Shown here: piece after piece, positions 50,226 to 58,825 of the stretch
Position numbering within the stretch: the stretch's first letter is position 1
How the letters are laid out: every line of letters begins with the position of its first letter
Assembly (NCBI RefSeq): GCF_902833645.1
Contig: NZ_CADFGE010000003.1
Coordinates: forward strand, 248,001-312,000
Length of the DNA stretch: 64,000 nt
Source: Paraburkholderia fungorum
GTDB taxonomy: Bacteria; Pseudomonadota; Gammaproteobacteria; Burkholderiales; Burkholderiaceae
Direction of reading: 5' to 3'
Made by a program: the position numbers and the translations under genes
The notes under the pieces: generated by a model
Seen by the model: only the letters and a program-made list of their open reading frames with translations
Database searches by the model: none
What the model was told of the DNA's origin: nothing

Positions 50226-50335
50226 GTCAGCACAGACGAATGCAGCGAACGCGAGGCGCTGTGCCGGAACTGCGCGTCGCGCGCCCGGGCCGGTAACACC
50301 GCACGTGACAGCACTCGCTGCGTGTCCGAACCATG

Positions 50336-50839
50336 CTATCCATTCGTTGTGGTTTGGGCTTTGGACAGCGCCTCCACCAGCTTCAATTCGTCATCCAGCG
50401 AAAGATTGGTGTAGAGCACAGTCCCGCCCAGTTTCGCGAGATCGGCTTCCACTTTATCCAGCGTCACATCCTTAAGCAGCGCAAACAGCGCGGCCGCACC
50501 AGGCTGTATTTTTTGCTCCAGCGACTTCATGAAATTGTCATTGACACCGTGCTCGCTCAATTTGCCCGCCAATGCCCCGGATGCCGATCCCACCGCGGCG
50601 CCCAGCAACGGATTGAGAAACAGCCAACCGATCAGGCCGCCCCAGAATGCCCCTCTCAGCGCACCTGCCGCGGTTGGGTTTACCGTCTGATGTAATTTGA
50701 TTTTGCCGTCGGCCGTGCGCTCAACGACGACCGCATCCTGCAGTTGCAAAAGGTATTCGCTTTGCAGTGTCTGCAACTCCTTCAATGCCTCTTCTGCAAC
50801 CGCCAAGTCCTGGTAGGTAATCGCAATCAACGTAGACAT
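50336..50839 (-). CDS. DUF1269 membrane protein A
   Basis: A 167-residue protein of the DUF1269 family. The N-terminus is soluble (MSTLIAITYQDLAVAEEALK), then a glycine-rich hairpin of two hydrophobic stretches (GALRGAFWGGLIGWLFL, PLLGAAVGSASGALAG) probably enters the membrane, followed by a soluble C-terminal domain with VTLDKVEADLAKLGGTVLYT. A related protein is encoded at 51795-52250. Both are commonly found in stress-related contexts; molecular function is unknown. Confidence 0.82.
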   Translation of the reverse strand: MSTLIAITYQDLAVAEEALKELQTLQSEYLLQLQDAVVVERTADGKIKLHQTVNPTAAGALRGAFWGGLIGWLFLNPLLGAAVGSASGALAGKLSEHGVNDNFMKSLEQKIQPGAAALFALLKDVTLDKVEADLAKLGGTVLYTNLSLDDELKLVEALSKAQTTTNG

Positions 50840-51013
50840 GACATGGCCTCAACAGAGTGGAAGGTGGTGATCAGAACGTGAATTCGGAGATGACAGCTAC
50901 GCCATCCGCGCCTCAGGCCGGCGGGTCCAGAAGTCGAGGTTGGACCCGTTGATTATAGTCAGGATGAACGCGGGCAATAGAGACCGAAATGTCGATGTAC
51001 TTATCAATTCGCC

Positions 51014-51028
51014 CGATAGTTACTATCG
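51014..51028. promoter_or_regulatory. Palindrome CGATAGT-T-ACTATCG
   Basis: Perfect 7-bp arms (51014-51020 and 51022-51028) in the 282-bp gap between the divergent DUF1269 A gene and the YhbY-type gene. A compact operator is the simplest reading; the regulator is unknown. Nothing else was seen in the gap. Confidence 0.45.
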
Positions 51029-51121
51029 TTTTCAACGCCTATTGATGCGAGCCGCTAATCGCGGCGAGAATGTCAGACAGCTAGCTCTCTCTGGTGTGGC
51101 CATACTCGTTTCATCGTCCCG

Positions 51122-51640
51122 ATGCCCGCCCTTTCTCTGACTCCCGCCGAGCGCGCCGCGCTGCGCACCGAGGCGCAGGCGCTCAAGCCCGTCGTCCTGA
51201 TCGGCGCCGAAGGGCTGACCGATGCTGTGCTCGCCGAAATCGACGTCCACCTCGCAGCGCACAATCTGATCAAGATCCGCGTGTCGGACGACGACCGCGG
51301 CGCACGCGATGCAATCTGCGAGCAGATTTGCGGCTGCCTCGATGCCGCCCCAATCCAGCATATCGGCAAGCTGCTGGTGATCTGGAAACCTGAAGCGAGC
51401 GAGTCCGATGCCATGCGCGGCGTGCATGGCGTCCGCGCGGATACCGGCGTGGCGAGGAAAGGTGCTGCGCCGCGCGTCGTCAAGGTCGTCAAGCGCTCGC
51501 CCAATGCACCGGCGATACGCCGTTCGAAGCGTCGAAAACTGCTGGTCCGCGGCAACGAGCGCGTGACCGCGGGCGGCAACGTCAAACGTGCGAAGAAACG
51601 CCAGACGAGCGCGAAGCGCCAGAGTCAGGGCCACAAATAA
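51122..51640 (+). CDS. YhbY/CRM-domain RNA-binding protein with a basic tail
   Basis: A 172-residue protein. Residues 5-100 are the CRM (YhbY) domain: LTPAERAALRTEAQALKPVV, LIGAEGLTDAVLAEIDVHLA, the KIRVS strand and IGKLLVIWKP. The family associates with pre-50S ribosomal particles. The last 60 residues are very rich in Arg and Lys (IRRSKRRKLLVRG, VKRAKKRQTSAKRQSQGHK), an RNA-binding extension that E. coli YhbY lacks. Single gene with its own start at ATG 51122. Confidence 0.85.
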   Translation: MPALSLTPAERAALRTEAQALKPVVLIGAEGLTDAVLAEIDVHLAAHNLIKIRVSDDDRGARDAICEQICGCLDAAPIQHIGKLLVIWKPEASESDAMRGVHGVRADTGVARKGAAPRVVKVVKRSPNAPAIRRSKRRKLLVRGNERVTAGGNVKRAKKRQTSAKRQSQGHK

Positions 51641-51794
51641 TCCGCACGCCGATGGCCCGCGAAGCATGTGCAAACCAATCTCGTGCGCATTGCACTGGTA
51701 CTTCCTTTCGAGCAGTATTCATGCGTGACGCCAGTGCACTTCATCCGAAAGGCAACCTGTAACGCATGAATTTTTTCATGAGAGGTACTTTACG

Positions 51795-52250
51795 ATGACC
51801 CAACAATTGATCGTCGCGGTTTTCAGCAACGTCACCGATGCGGAAAAAGCTGCCGCGGATTTCCGGACACTCGAGGGAGAAGACGCGAACTTCAAGATCG
51901 ACAGCGGCGTGATGGTTCAAAAAGACCTGGCCGGAAAAGTGAGCCTGCTCGGCACGAAGACACAGCCATTCTGGGGCGTTGTAATCGGTGCCATAACGGG
52001 CGGCCTGATTGGCATGCTCGGTGGACCGTCCGGCGCCCTGCTCGGTTTCACGATAGGGGCGAGTACCGGGTTAGCCGGCGTTGCGCTCGTCGACATCCTG
52101 GATCATGAATTCGTCGACTCCGTCAGCGGCGACTTCGCGCCGGGATCGTTTGCAATCATTCTCGAGGCTCGCGAAGCGACGCCTGCAGCGCTCGACAAAG
52201 TCGTTGCCGCTCATCATGGAATCGTCTACCGCAAGCCACTAGGTGCGTGA
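51795..52250 (+). CDS. DUF1269 membrane protein B
   Basis: A 151-residue relative of the protein at 50336-50839. MTQQLIVAVFSNVTDAEKAA begins the soluble N-terminal part; a Gly-rich membrane hairpin follows (FWGVVIGAITGGLIGMLGG, GALLGFTIGASTGLAGVALV); the C-terminal domain contains GSFAIILEAREATPAALDKV and HHGIVYRKPL. It probably lies in the inner membrane. Function unknown. Confidence 0.82.
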   Translation: MTQQLIVAVFSNVTDAEKAAADFRTLEGEDANFKIDSGVMVQKDLAGKVSLLGTKTQPFWGVVIGAITGGLIGMLGGPSGALLGFTIGASTGLAGVALVDILDHEFVDSVSGDFAPGSFAIILEAREATPAALDKVVAAHHGIVYRKPLGA

Positions 52251-52389
52251 ACCGGGCAAGCGCAGTGCACCGGCCTGATAGGGTTCTGGATTGACGCATC
52301 GGACATTAAACCGTCCACGCGGCCTGTTATGATCGCATCCGTTCCGGATTGATGAAAATGACCCAGACACTCGACGAAGGAGAGGTGGC

Positions 52390-52776
52390 ATGAGCGGCTT
52401 GCGAACCATAATGAGTCTGTCGATCGTATACGTGTGTTTGCTGGCCGGCTGCACGTCGACAATGGCGCAGCAGATTAAACCCGAGGACGTATCGGACTTC
52501 AAACCGGGCGTAACGACCGAGCAGCAAGTGCTTGCGAGATTGGGCACGCCGTCGTCAAGCTCCATCCTGCAAAATGGATCGACGTTCCTGGTGTATGCAT
52601 CCACCGAGGCACGGCCGCTTTCGGCGCTTTTTCTTTCGAACCTGAATCCGACAGTGGGCGGCAACAATGCCGCGCCTACCGCCACGATCAGTTTCGAGTT
52701 CGGGCCGGACGGCATATTGCGGGACTCACATACCGTTTCTTCGGGCTTCGCTCCGCAGACGCCCCGGCAGCCATAA
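52390..52776 (+). CDS. BamE/SmpA-like outer-membrane lipoprotein
   Basis: A 128-residue lipoprotein. The signal sequence ends in the lipobox LLAGC (Cys 20), so the mature protein would be lipidated. The body has the SmpA/BamE-type segment DFKPGVTTEQQVLARLGTPS and a beta-strand FLVYAST, then an ISFEFGPDGILRDSHTVSSG hairpin. The region between is longer than in BamE. It may be an envelope-assembly or stress lipoprotein rather than the housekeeping BamE. GGAGAGG precedes the ATG. Confidence 0.78.
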   Translation: MSGLRTIMSLSIVYVCLLAGCTSTMAQQIKPEDVSDFKPGVTTEQQVLARLGTPSSSSILQNGSTFLVYASTEARPLSALFLSNLNPTVGGNNAAPTATISFEFGPDGILRDSHTVSSGFAPQTPRQP

Positions 52777-52944
52777 GTAAACGGGCGCGGGGCGCTCATC
52801 CGCCTTCAGTTGATTGCTGCCGCGCGTCGCGCCCCCCGACCGAAGCTTGTTCCAGCCACCCTGGCTGACAAAGCACCGGCGCTCGCAGCCGATGCGGCAA
52901 AAGCGGATCGGGAAACCTTCTGAGCGAAAAACGGCGGCGGCACA

Positions 52945-54429
52945 CTAAGTTTGCGGCGCTTGCCAGCCTAAGCCGAGGCTTTTCTGCAGCGACACAAAGT
53001 CCTTCAGCAACTCGGCCTGCCCGGCCACGACGTTCTGCTGCGCGGTGAATTCCGTGCGTTGCGTATCGAGCAGATCGATCAATGTAGCGACGCCCGCGGA
53101 ATAGCGCTGCCGCATCAGCGTGGCCGAGTGCGTTGCGGATGCCTCCACCTTTTGCAACGCGACGACGTGCTCACGCTGATGCCCATAACGCGAGAGCGAT
53201 GAATTCGCGTCCTGCAACGCGCCGAGCACCGCTTTGGTATAACGCGCCTCGGCTTCGTCTCGCGATGCTTCAGCCGCGTGCACGCTGCCCAGCGTGCGCC
53301 CAAAATCGAGCGCATTCCATTGCAAATAGGGCGCACCGATCCAACTGAAATTGTTCTTGCGCACGAGGTGGCCCGGATCGCCCGCGCTAAAGCCGATATC
53401 GCCGAGCAACGTCACCTTCGGGAAAAAATCGGCGATGTGTTCACCGATCTGCGCATTGCTCGATGCAAGACGCCGTTCCGCCGCACGAATGTCGGGGCGC
53501 TGTTGCAGCATCACCGACGGATCGCCGACGGCGACCGTCTCCGGCAACACCGGCAGCGGCCGCGCGGCGGCAAGCTGTGCGTCCAGCGCGCCCGGTTCAC
53601 GGCCGGTGAGCACGGCCAGGCGGTCGAGCGAATCGGTGAGTTGGGCATCCAGTGGAATCAACGTCGCGCGCGTATTCTCGACCTGCGTGCTCAGGCGTTC
53701 GACATCGATGTCCGCCGCCGTACCGCGTTCACGCCGCTGCTGCGTGAGCGTCAACATCTTCTGCTCGGTTTCCGCCTGACGCCGTGCGAGTTCAAGCCGC
53801 GTCTGCTGATCGCGTAGTTCCACGTAGGTCTGCGCAACCTCGGCTGCGAGCGATACCTGGGTGTCCGCAAGATCGGCGTCGACTGCTTGCGCATCCGCCG
53901 ACGCCGCTTCGATCGCGCGCCGTGTGCCGCCAAACAGGTCGATTTCCCACGTGGCGTCGAATCCCGCGGTATAGAGCTGCAGCGGACCGCGCCCCGTCGA
54001 AGAGCCACTTCCGCCTGAGGAGCTCCCCGAACTGAGCGAACTCAGATCAGGCTCGCGCATGCGCACCGCGGCGACTGCGCCTGACACCTTCGGCAACTCG
54101 TTCGCACGTTGCACCTGCAATTGCGAACGCGATTCCCGCAGCCGCGCCTGTGCGATATGCACGTCGGGACTGTGCGCAAAGGCGGCGGCAATCAGATCGT
54201 TCAACTGCGGGTCGTTGAACGCGAGCCACCACTGGTTCGGCGCGCGCGTTGCAGCCATGCCGGAGGCCGGCGTACGCACGAAGGTCGTACTGTTGCGGGC
54301 GTCCTGTGCAACCACGGGCGCGCCGTGATAATCCGGGCCGACCGTGCAAGCCGACAAGGCGGACAGAAGCGCGGCGGCAGTCAGGGCGAAACACGAGGGA
54401 CGAATAAACATCATGTTGGAATAAGACAT
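52945..54429 (-). CDS. NodT/OprM-type outer-membrane efflux lipoprotein
   Basis: A 494-residue TolC-like outer-membrane factor. The signal sequence ends LLSALSAC (lipobox), followed by TVGPDYHGAPV, typical of the NodT family; two OEP repeats follow (NQWWLAFNDPQLNDLIAAAF at the first, QRPDIRAAERRLASSNAQIG at the second). A Ser/Gly-rich insert (SSLSSGSSSGGSGSS) sits in the first repeat. ATG 54429 shares one base with the stop of the permease gene. Third component of a tripartite exporter with the two genes upstream. Confidence 0.9.
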   Translation of the reverse strand: MSYSNMMFIRPSCFALTAAALLSALSACTVGPDYHGAPVVAQDARNSTTFVRTPASGMAATRAPNQWWLAFNDPQLNDLIAAAFAHSPDVHIAQARLRESRSQLQVQRANELPKVSGAVAAVRMREPDLSSLSSGSSSGGSGSSTGRGPLQLYTAGFDATWEIDLFGGTRRAIEAASADAQAVDADLADTQVSLAAEVAQTYVELRDQQTRLELARRQAETEQKMLTLTQQRRERGTAADIDVERLSTQVENTRATLIPLDAQLTDSLDRLAVLTGREPGALDAQLAAARPLPVLPETVAVGDPSVMLQQRPDIRAAERRLASSNAQIGEHIADFFPKVTLLGDIGFSAGDPGHLVRKNNFSWIGAPYLQWNALDFGRTLGSVHAAEASRDEAEARYTKAVLGALQDANSSLSRYGHQREHVVALQKVEASATHSATLMRQRYSAGVATLIDLLDTQRTEFTAQQNVVAGQAELLKDFVSLQKSLGLGWQAPQT

Positions 54430-56048
54430 TAGTGTCCGGCAGACGAAGGCGACGGCGCATTGCGGCGCGGCGTTTTCAGAAACAGCGCAAGCGGAATGCA
54501 GGCGAGCAGCGCGATGCCGAGCAGATAGAAGGTTTCCGAATAGGTCATCACGACGGCCTGCTGCTGGATTTGTGCCCCGAGTTGCCCAAGCGCGCGCATC
54601 TGCGAGTACGCCATGTCGCCCGTGTGGGCGAACCAGTTCGCCGCGCTCCCCGCCAGGCTCTCCTGGCCGATCAGCGAATTGGCGCTGACGGACTCGCGGA
54701 TCATCGCGGTATGAAACGTGGTGCGCCGGTCGATCACGGTGCCGATGATCGCGAGGCCGATCGACCCGCCGAGGTTGCGCGCCATGTTGTACAGACCGGC
54801 GGCGTCGCCGGAATCTTCGCGCGATACGGCCGCCATCGACGCCTGATTGAGCGGCATCATCGCGAGCATCTGCGCGGTGCCGCGTATCAGTTGCGACCAG
54901 ACGAAATCGTGTCCGACGCTCTGCGCGGTCAGGCTGATGTCGATCATGCAACTGATCGCGTACAACACCAGCCCAGTGATCACCAGCACGCGGAAATCGA
55001 CTTTGCCAAGCAGACGCGGCAGGATCGGCATGATCATGAAAGCGGGCAGCCCGGAAAGCAGCATGATCGCGCCGGACTGTTCCGCGTTGTAGCCCGCCAC
55101 CACGCCGAGAAATTGCGGCACCAGATACGACACGCCGTACAGCGCCGCGCCGACCGCGGACACAATCACAATCACGCTCGCGTAATTCGGGTTGCGCATC
55201 AGGCTCAGGCGCACGATCGGCTTCTTCGCGGTCATTTGCGAAGCGGCGATCAGGAGCATGCCGAAGACCGACAAGCTGGTGAGCGCGACGATCATCGAGG
55301 ATTCGAACCAGCGCTCGCGCTGACCTTCCTCGAGCACGACGGTCAGCGAACTCAGACCGATCGCGAGGCCGACGATGCCGAGCCAGTCCGCCTTGAGAAA
55401 CGCCTCCCAGTGCGGCCGGTCCGACGGCAGACCGACGATCAACAGCGTCATCAGCGCCAGACAGATCGGCAGATTCATGAAGAAGCACCAGCTCCAGCTA
55501 ATGTTCTCCGCGAGCCAGCCGCCGACCACCGGCCCGAGCAGCGGTCCGAGCAAGACGATCAGGCCGAACATGGTCATGCCGACCGGCAACTGCGATAGCG
55601 GCAGGCGCGTACGGATGATGGTCTGCGCCGTTGGAATCAGCGCGCCGCCGGTGAAACCCTGGCCGATGCGGCCGGCGATCATCATGGGTAAGGTGTGCGA
55701 CCAGCCGCACATCATTGAAAACGCGATGAACAGCGCGGAATTCGCCAGCAGGAAATTGCGCAGGCCGAACACGCGCGTGAGCCATGCCGCAAGCGGAATC
55801 ATCACGATTTCCGACATCAGATAGCCGGTTGAAATCCACGTGCCTTCCGTGCCGGTAGCGCCGATTTCGCCCTGAATCTGCGGCAGCGCGGAGTTCGTGA
55901 TCGAGATGTCGAGCGTCGCCATCAAGGCGCCTAGCGCGCCTGCCGCGACGGCGATCCAGTCACCTACGCTGGCACGCTCTTCGGCGTGCGGTGCGGCCGG
56001 GTTCGCGGACGTAGCGTTGCCCGGTTCAGCCACGATGATTCTCGGCAT
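54429..56048 (-). CDS. MFS drug exporter, DHA2 family (EmrB-like)
   Basis: A 539-residue, 14-helix drug:H+ antiporter. Motifs are AAGALGALMATLDISITNSA in helix 1 with the characteristic LD..I.N.ALP, EGTWISTGYLMSEIVMIPL in helix 2 and GRIGQGFTGGALIPTAQTII in helix 4. ATG 56048 overlaps the end of the adaptor gene by 23 bp; an ATG at 56090 in the same frame is an alternative. With the HlyD adaptor and the NodT channel it exports toxic amphiphiles or antibiotics from the cytoplasm across both membranes. Confidence 0.9.
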   Translation of the reverse strand: MPRIIVAEPGNATSANPAAPHAEERASVGDWIAVAAGALGALMATLDISITNSALPQIQGEIGATGTEGTWISTGYLMSEIVMIPLAAWLTRVFGLRNFLLANSALFIAFSMMCGWSHTLPMMIAGRIGQGFTGGALIPTAQTIIRTRLPLSQLPVGMTMFGLIVLLGPLLGPVVGGWLAENISWSWCFFMNLPICLALMTLLIVGLPSDRPHWEAFLKADWLGIVGLAIGLSSLTVVLEEGQRERWFESSMIVALTSLSVFGMLLIAASQMTAKKPIVRLSLMRNPNYASVIVIVSAVGAALYGVSYLVPQFLGVVAGYNAEQSGAIMLLSGLPAFMIMPILPRLLGKVDFRVLVITGLVLYAISCMIDISLTAQSVGHDFVWSQLIRGTAQMLAMMPLNQASMAAVSREDSGDAAGLYNMARNLGGSIGLAIIGTVIDRRTTFHTAMIRESVSANSLIGQESLAGSAANWFAHTGDMAYSQMRALGQLGAQIQQQAVVMTYSETFYLLGIALLACIPLALFLKTPRRNAPSPSSAGH

Positions 56049-57168
56049 CAATGCGTGAGTCACGATCGCGCGCGGAACGCGTGTCGACATCCACGGTTAC
56101 CGAGAGTCCCGGCAGGAGCACGCTGCGGGTCTCCGCACCCGTATCGATGCGAATCCGCACGGGCACGCGCTGCACGATCTTCGTGAAGTTGCCGGTGGCG
56201 TTCTCCGGCGGCAGCAACGCGAATTGCGAGCCCGTGCCGGGTGAGAAACTGTCGATCACGCCATGCAGCGTATGACCGGGCAACGCGTCGACGTGCAATT
56301 CCACCGGCTGGCCGACACGCATCCGGCCCACTTGCGTTTCCTTGAAATTGGCCAGCAGATAGGTGTTCTGCACCGGCACGACCGTCAGCATCCGCGTGCC
56401 GGGCTGCACGTACTGACCCACCCGCACGGTGCGATCGCCGACCTTGCCGCCGAGCACGCTGCGCACCACGGTGTTGTCGAGATCGAGTTGCGATTGCTGC
56501 GCGCTTGCCTCGGCCGCTTCAAGTTGTGCGCGTGCCTGCGCGAGCTGCGCGGTGGCCGAGCCGATCTGCGAGCGCGCGGCGGCGACCGCTGCGGCGTTTG
56601 CGGCAAGCGTGGCGTTTGCCTGATCACGGCTGCTGGTCAGTTCCGCCAGCCGTTCACTCGTTTCGGCGCCGGTTGCGACGAGCGGCGCATAGCGCCGCAC
56701 TTCGTCGCTCGCATGGTGGGCGTTCACTTGCGCGACCTGCTGCTGTGCCTGTGCCTGCGCGATATTGGACTGCTGCTGCTTGATGTCCGCCTGCGCGCGT
56801 TCGATATCGGCCTTGCGCGCATCGATCGTGGCCCGCGCCTGGTCGAGCGCGACCTGATACTGGCGGGCGTCGAGATGCACCAGCGGGTCGCCGGGCTTCA
56901 CGACCTGGTTGTCCGCGACGTAAACCTCCGTGACGTAGCCGGCGATCTTGGGCGCGACCGTGACGCTGTCGGCCTGCAAATAGGCGTCGTCGGTGGATTC
57001 GATAAAGCGCCCCACCGTCCACCAGCGGGCGAACCAGACGGCCCCGACAATCAGCGCGACGATGCCGAGCGCGAGCAGCACCGTTCGCCGGCTGGGACGC
57101 CTGGCATTTGATGCCGGCGTATCTTCTGCCGGTAGCGGACGGGAGGGAGAACCTGCGGTGGTTGACAT
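56026..57168 (-). CDS. HlyD/EmrA-family membrane fusion protein
   Basis: A 380-residue periplasmic adaptor. One N-terminal helix (TVLLALGIVALIVGAVWFAR) anchors it in the inner membrane; then ESTDDAYLQADSVTVAPKIA and GYVTEVYVADNQVVKPGDPL form the first half of the lipoyl domain. A long coiled coil full of Ala/Gln follows, then the second lipoyl half LDNTVVRSVLGGKVGD and VRVGQYVQPGTRML. ATG 57168 fits the family start. First gene of the exporter operon, divergent from the TetR gene. Confidence 0.9.
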   Translation of the reverse strand: MSTTAGSPSRPLPAEDTPASNARRPSRRTVLLALGIVALIVGAVWFARWWTVGRFIESTDDAYLQADSVTVAPKIAGYVTEVYVADNQVVKPGDPLVHLDARQYQVALDQARATIDARKADIERAQADIKQQQSNIAQAQAQQQVAQVNAHHASDEVRRYAPLVATGAETSERLAELTSSRDQANATLAANAAAVAAARSQIGSATAQLAQARAQLEAAEASAQQSQLDLDNTVVRSVLGGKVGDRTVRVGQYVQPGTRMLTVVPVQNTYLLANFKETQVGRMRVGQPVELHVDALPGHTLHGVIDSFSPGTGSQFALLPPENATGNFTKIVQRVPVRIRIDTGAETRSVLLPGLSVTVDVDTRSARDRDSRIDAENHRG

Positions 57169-57209
57169 CTTGTTAGTCCAATTATTTCTGTCCGGCAAAA
57201 TTATTCCAG

Positions 57210-57227
57210 TTGGTACAATTGTGTCAA
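57210..57227. promoter_or_regulatory. 18-bp near-palindrome, candidate TetR operator
   Basis: TTGGTACAATTGTGTCAA: the two 9-bp halves are inverted copies at 7 of 9 positions. It lies 42 bp upstream of the adaptor start in the region shared with the divergent tetR gene, the usual place for a self- and exporter-repressing site. Confidence 0.5.
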
Positions 57228-57359
57228 GTGATATATTTCGGAAGAAATCCTCCCAGAGGTTCTGGCCGAGGCGCCCTTCCCCACAAAGACTTACTAAGGG
57301 GCGCTCCCGTCAAAGAAATGCCTTTGGGGCGCAACGAAAAGAAACGCGGAGAGCAATGC

Positions 57360-58121
57360 ATGAACACCGCAAAGAGGCTGCGCCGTCCGCCGGAAGGCGG
57401 CTATGCGCGCGGCGACGAGACGCGTCGGCGAATCATCGAAGCGGCGGTAGAACTGTTCGGCGAACATGGTTTTGAAGGCGCTTCGACGCGCGACATCGCG
57501 GCTCTCGCGGGCGTCAACGCACCCGCGCTGCAGTATTACTTCGAGAACAAGGAAGGGGTGTATCGCGCGTGCGTCGAAGCGCTCGCCGACGATGCGTGGA
57601 AGACCTTCGGGCCAGCTATCGCGGATGCGCAGGAAGCATTGCGTGAAAACGCCGGCACCGCGGCGCTGATCGACGCCTACATCCGCATTCAGGGAGCGGT
57701 CGCGGACGGCGTTTTCGCGAAAGGCGAGAATCGCGGCCGGCGGCTTTTCTTCGCGCGCGAGCAGGCCGGACAGGAACCCGAAAGCGCGACGCGGATTCTG
57801 GCGAGCCGGATCCGTCAGCCGCTCACCAATGCAACCGCAGCGCTCGTCGCGCGAATTTCCGGGCGCGCCGCCGATGATCCGGTCACGCTGATCCGCAACT
57901 TCAGCCTGCATGGGCAACTGGTGATTTTCCACGTCGCGCAACGCTCAACGCTGTCGATGCTCGGCTGGAAAAGCATGGACGCGGAGAACATGGAACAGAT
58001 CAAGTCGACCATCCGCGACCAGACGCGCATATTGCTCGAACAATGGAGCCGGGAACGTGACGAGGGGTGTGCCGCTGCCGTGGCTCGCACGGTGAAGGAA
58101 AAGCCACGCAAGCAGCCGTGA
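57360..58121 (+). CDS. TetR-family regulator with CerR-like C-terminal domain
   Basis: A 253-residue repressor. Residues 18-65 hold the TetR helix-turn-helix (RRIIEAAVELFGEHGFEGAS, TRDIAALAGVNAPALQYYFE). The rest matches the CerR/DUF1956 C-terminal domain (RRLFFAREQAGQEPESA, RNFSLHGQLVIFHVAQRS). ATG 57360 has GGAGAG upstream. Divergently transcribed from the EmrAB-NodT operon, which it probably represses until a drug-like ligand binds. Confidence 0.9.
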   Translation: MNTAKRLRRPPEGGYARGDETRRRIIEAAVELFGEHGFEGASTRDIAALAGVNAPALQYYFENKEGVYRACVEALADDAWKTFGPAIADAQEALRENAGTAALIDAYIRIQGAVADGVFAKGENRGRRLFFAREQAGQEPESATRILASRIRQPLTNATAALVARISGRAADDPVTLIRNFSLHGQLVIFHVAQRSTLSMLGWKSMDAENMEQIKSTIRDQTRILLEQWSRERDEGCAAAVARTVKEKPRKQP

Positions 58122-58207
58122 TCCCCAAACACCGCGATCAAGGCGGCATTCGTGGTCCTGACGAGAAAGGGTCTAGGTGGACTTACCTTCGAACCGCTGT
58201 CGCGCGA

Positions 58208-58795
58208 ATGCACTCCATGAAAAGGCTTAGCCCATCCGTGACTCACTCCGATTCGCTTCAAGGTCTTTCCGATATCCTGGCGCCGGGTTTATCAGTGGTG
58301 TTTTGCGGCATCAATCCGGGTCTCCGTGCGGCGTCGACCGGCCGGCACTTTGCCGGCAGAGGCAATCGGTTCTGGCGGACCCTTCATCTGGCCGGTTTTA
58401 CGCCTGGACAGATCGATCCTCAAGACGATCGCACAATCCTGCAGTACGGCTGTGGGCTGACCACCGTGGTCTCGCGGCCGACCGCACGAGCGGACGAACT
58501 GTCGCAAGGGGAATTCAAAGCCGCCGCGATCGAATTCGAGCGGAAGATCGAAGGATATGCGCCGCACTGCGTTGCCTTCCTCGGCAAGATGGCGCTCAGC
58601 GCGATGTCGGGCACGCGCGACATCGACTGGGGTCCGCAACCGGCATTATTCGGCGGCGCCCGCGTATGGGTGTTGCCCAATCCCAGCGGCCTGAACCGGA
58701 CATTTAGCCTTGACGCGCTGGTGACGGCCTATCGGGAACTCCGTCTGGCCCTGGCGCCGGCCGAAGCAGGTCTGCGCGATGTTCCGCGTCAGTGA
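58208..58795 (+). CDS. mug: G/U mismatch-specific uracil-DNA glycosylase
   Basis: A 195-residue member of the Mug/TDG branch of uracil-DNA glycosylases, which removes uracil or ethenocytosine opposite guanine. The catalytic motif is FCGINPGLRAASTGRHF (GINPG with the active Asn), and the DNA-intercalating motif is in LPNPSGLNRTFSLDAL. The middle LTTVVSRPTARADELSQGEF is typical. ATG 58208 or 58217 (KRLSPS) could be used. Single gene. Confidence 0.92.
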   Translation: MHSMKRLSPSVTHSDSLQGLSDILAPGLSVVFCGINPGLRAASTGRHFAGRGNRFWRTLHLAGFTPGQIDPQDDRTILQYGCGLTTVVSRPTARADELSQGEFKAAAIEFERKIEGYAPHCVAFLGKMALSAMSGTRDIDWGPQPALFGGARVWVLPNPSGLNRTFSLDALVTAYRELRLALAPAEAGLRDVPRQ

Positions 58796-58825
58796 GATCT
58801 GCCCCGTTTATCAAACTGAAGATGG

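Noticed and set aside
54430..55488. A long in-frame extension of the outer-membrane efflux gene upstream of 54429
   Set aside because: The extension overlaps the EmrB-like gene in another frame and reads as Arg/Asp-rich noise; the signal sequence and lipobox start only at 54429.
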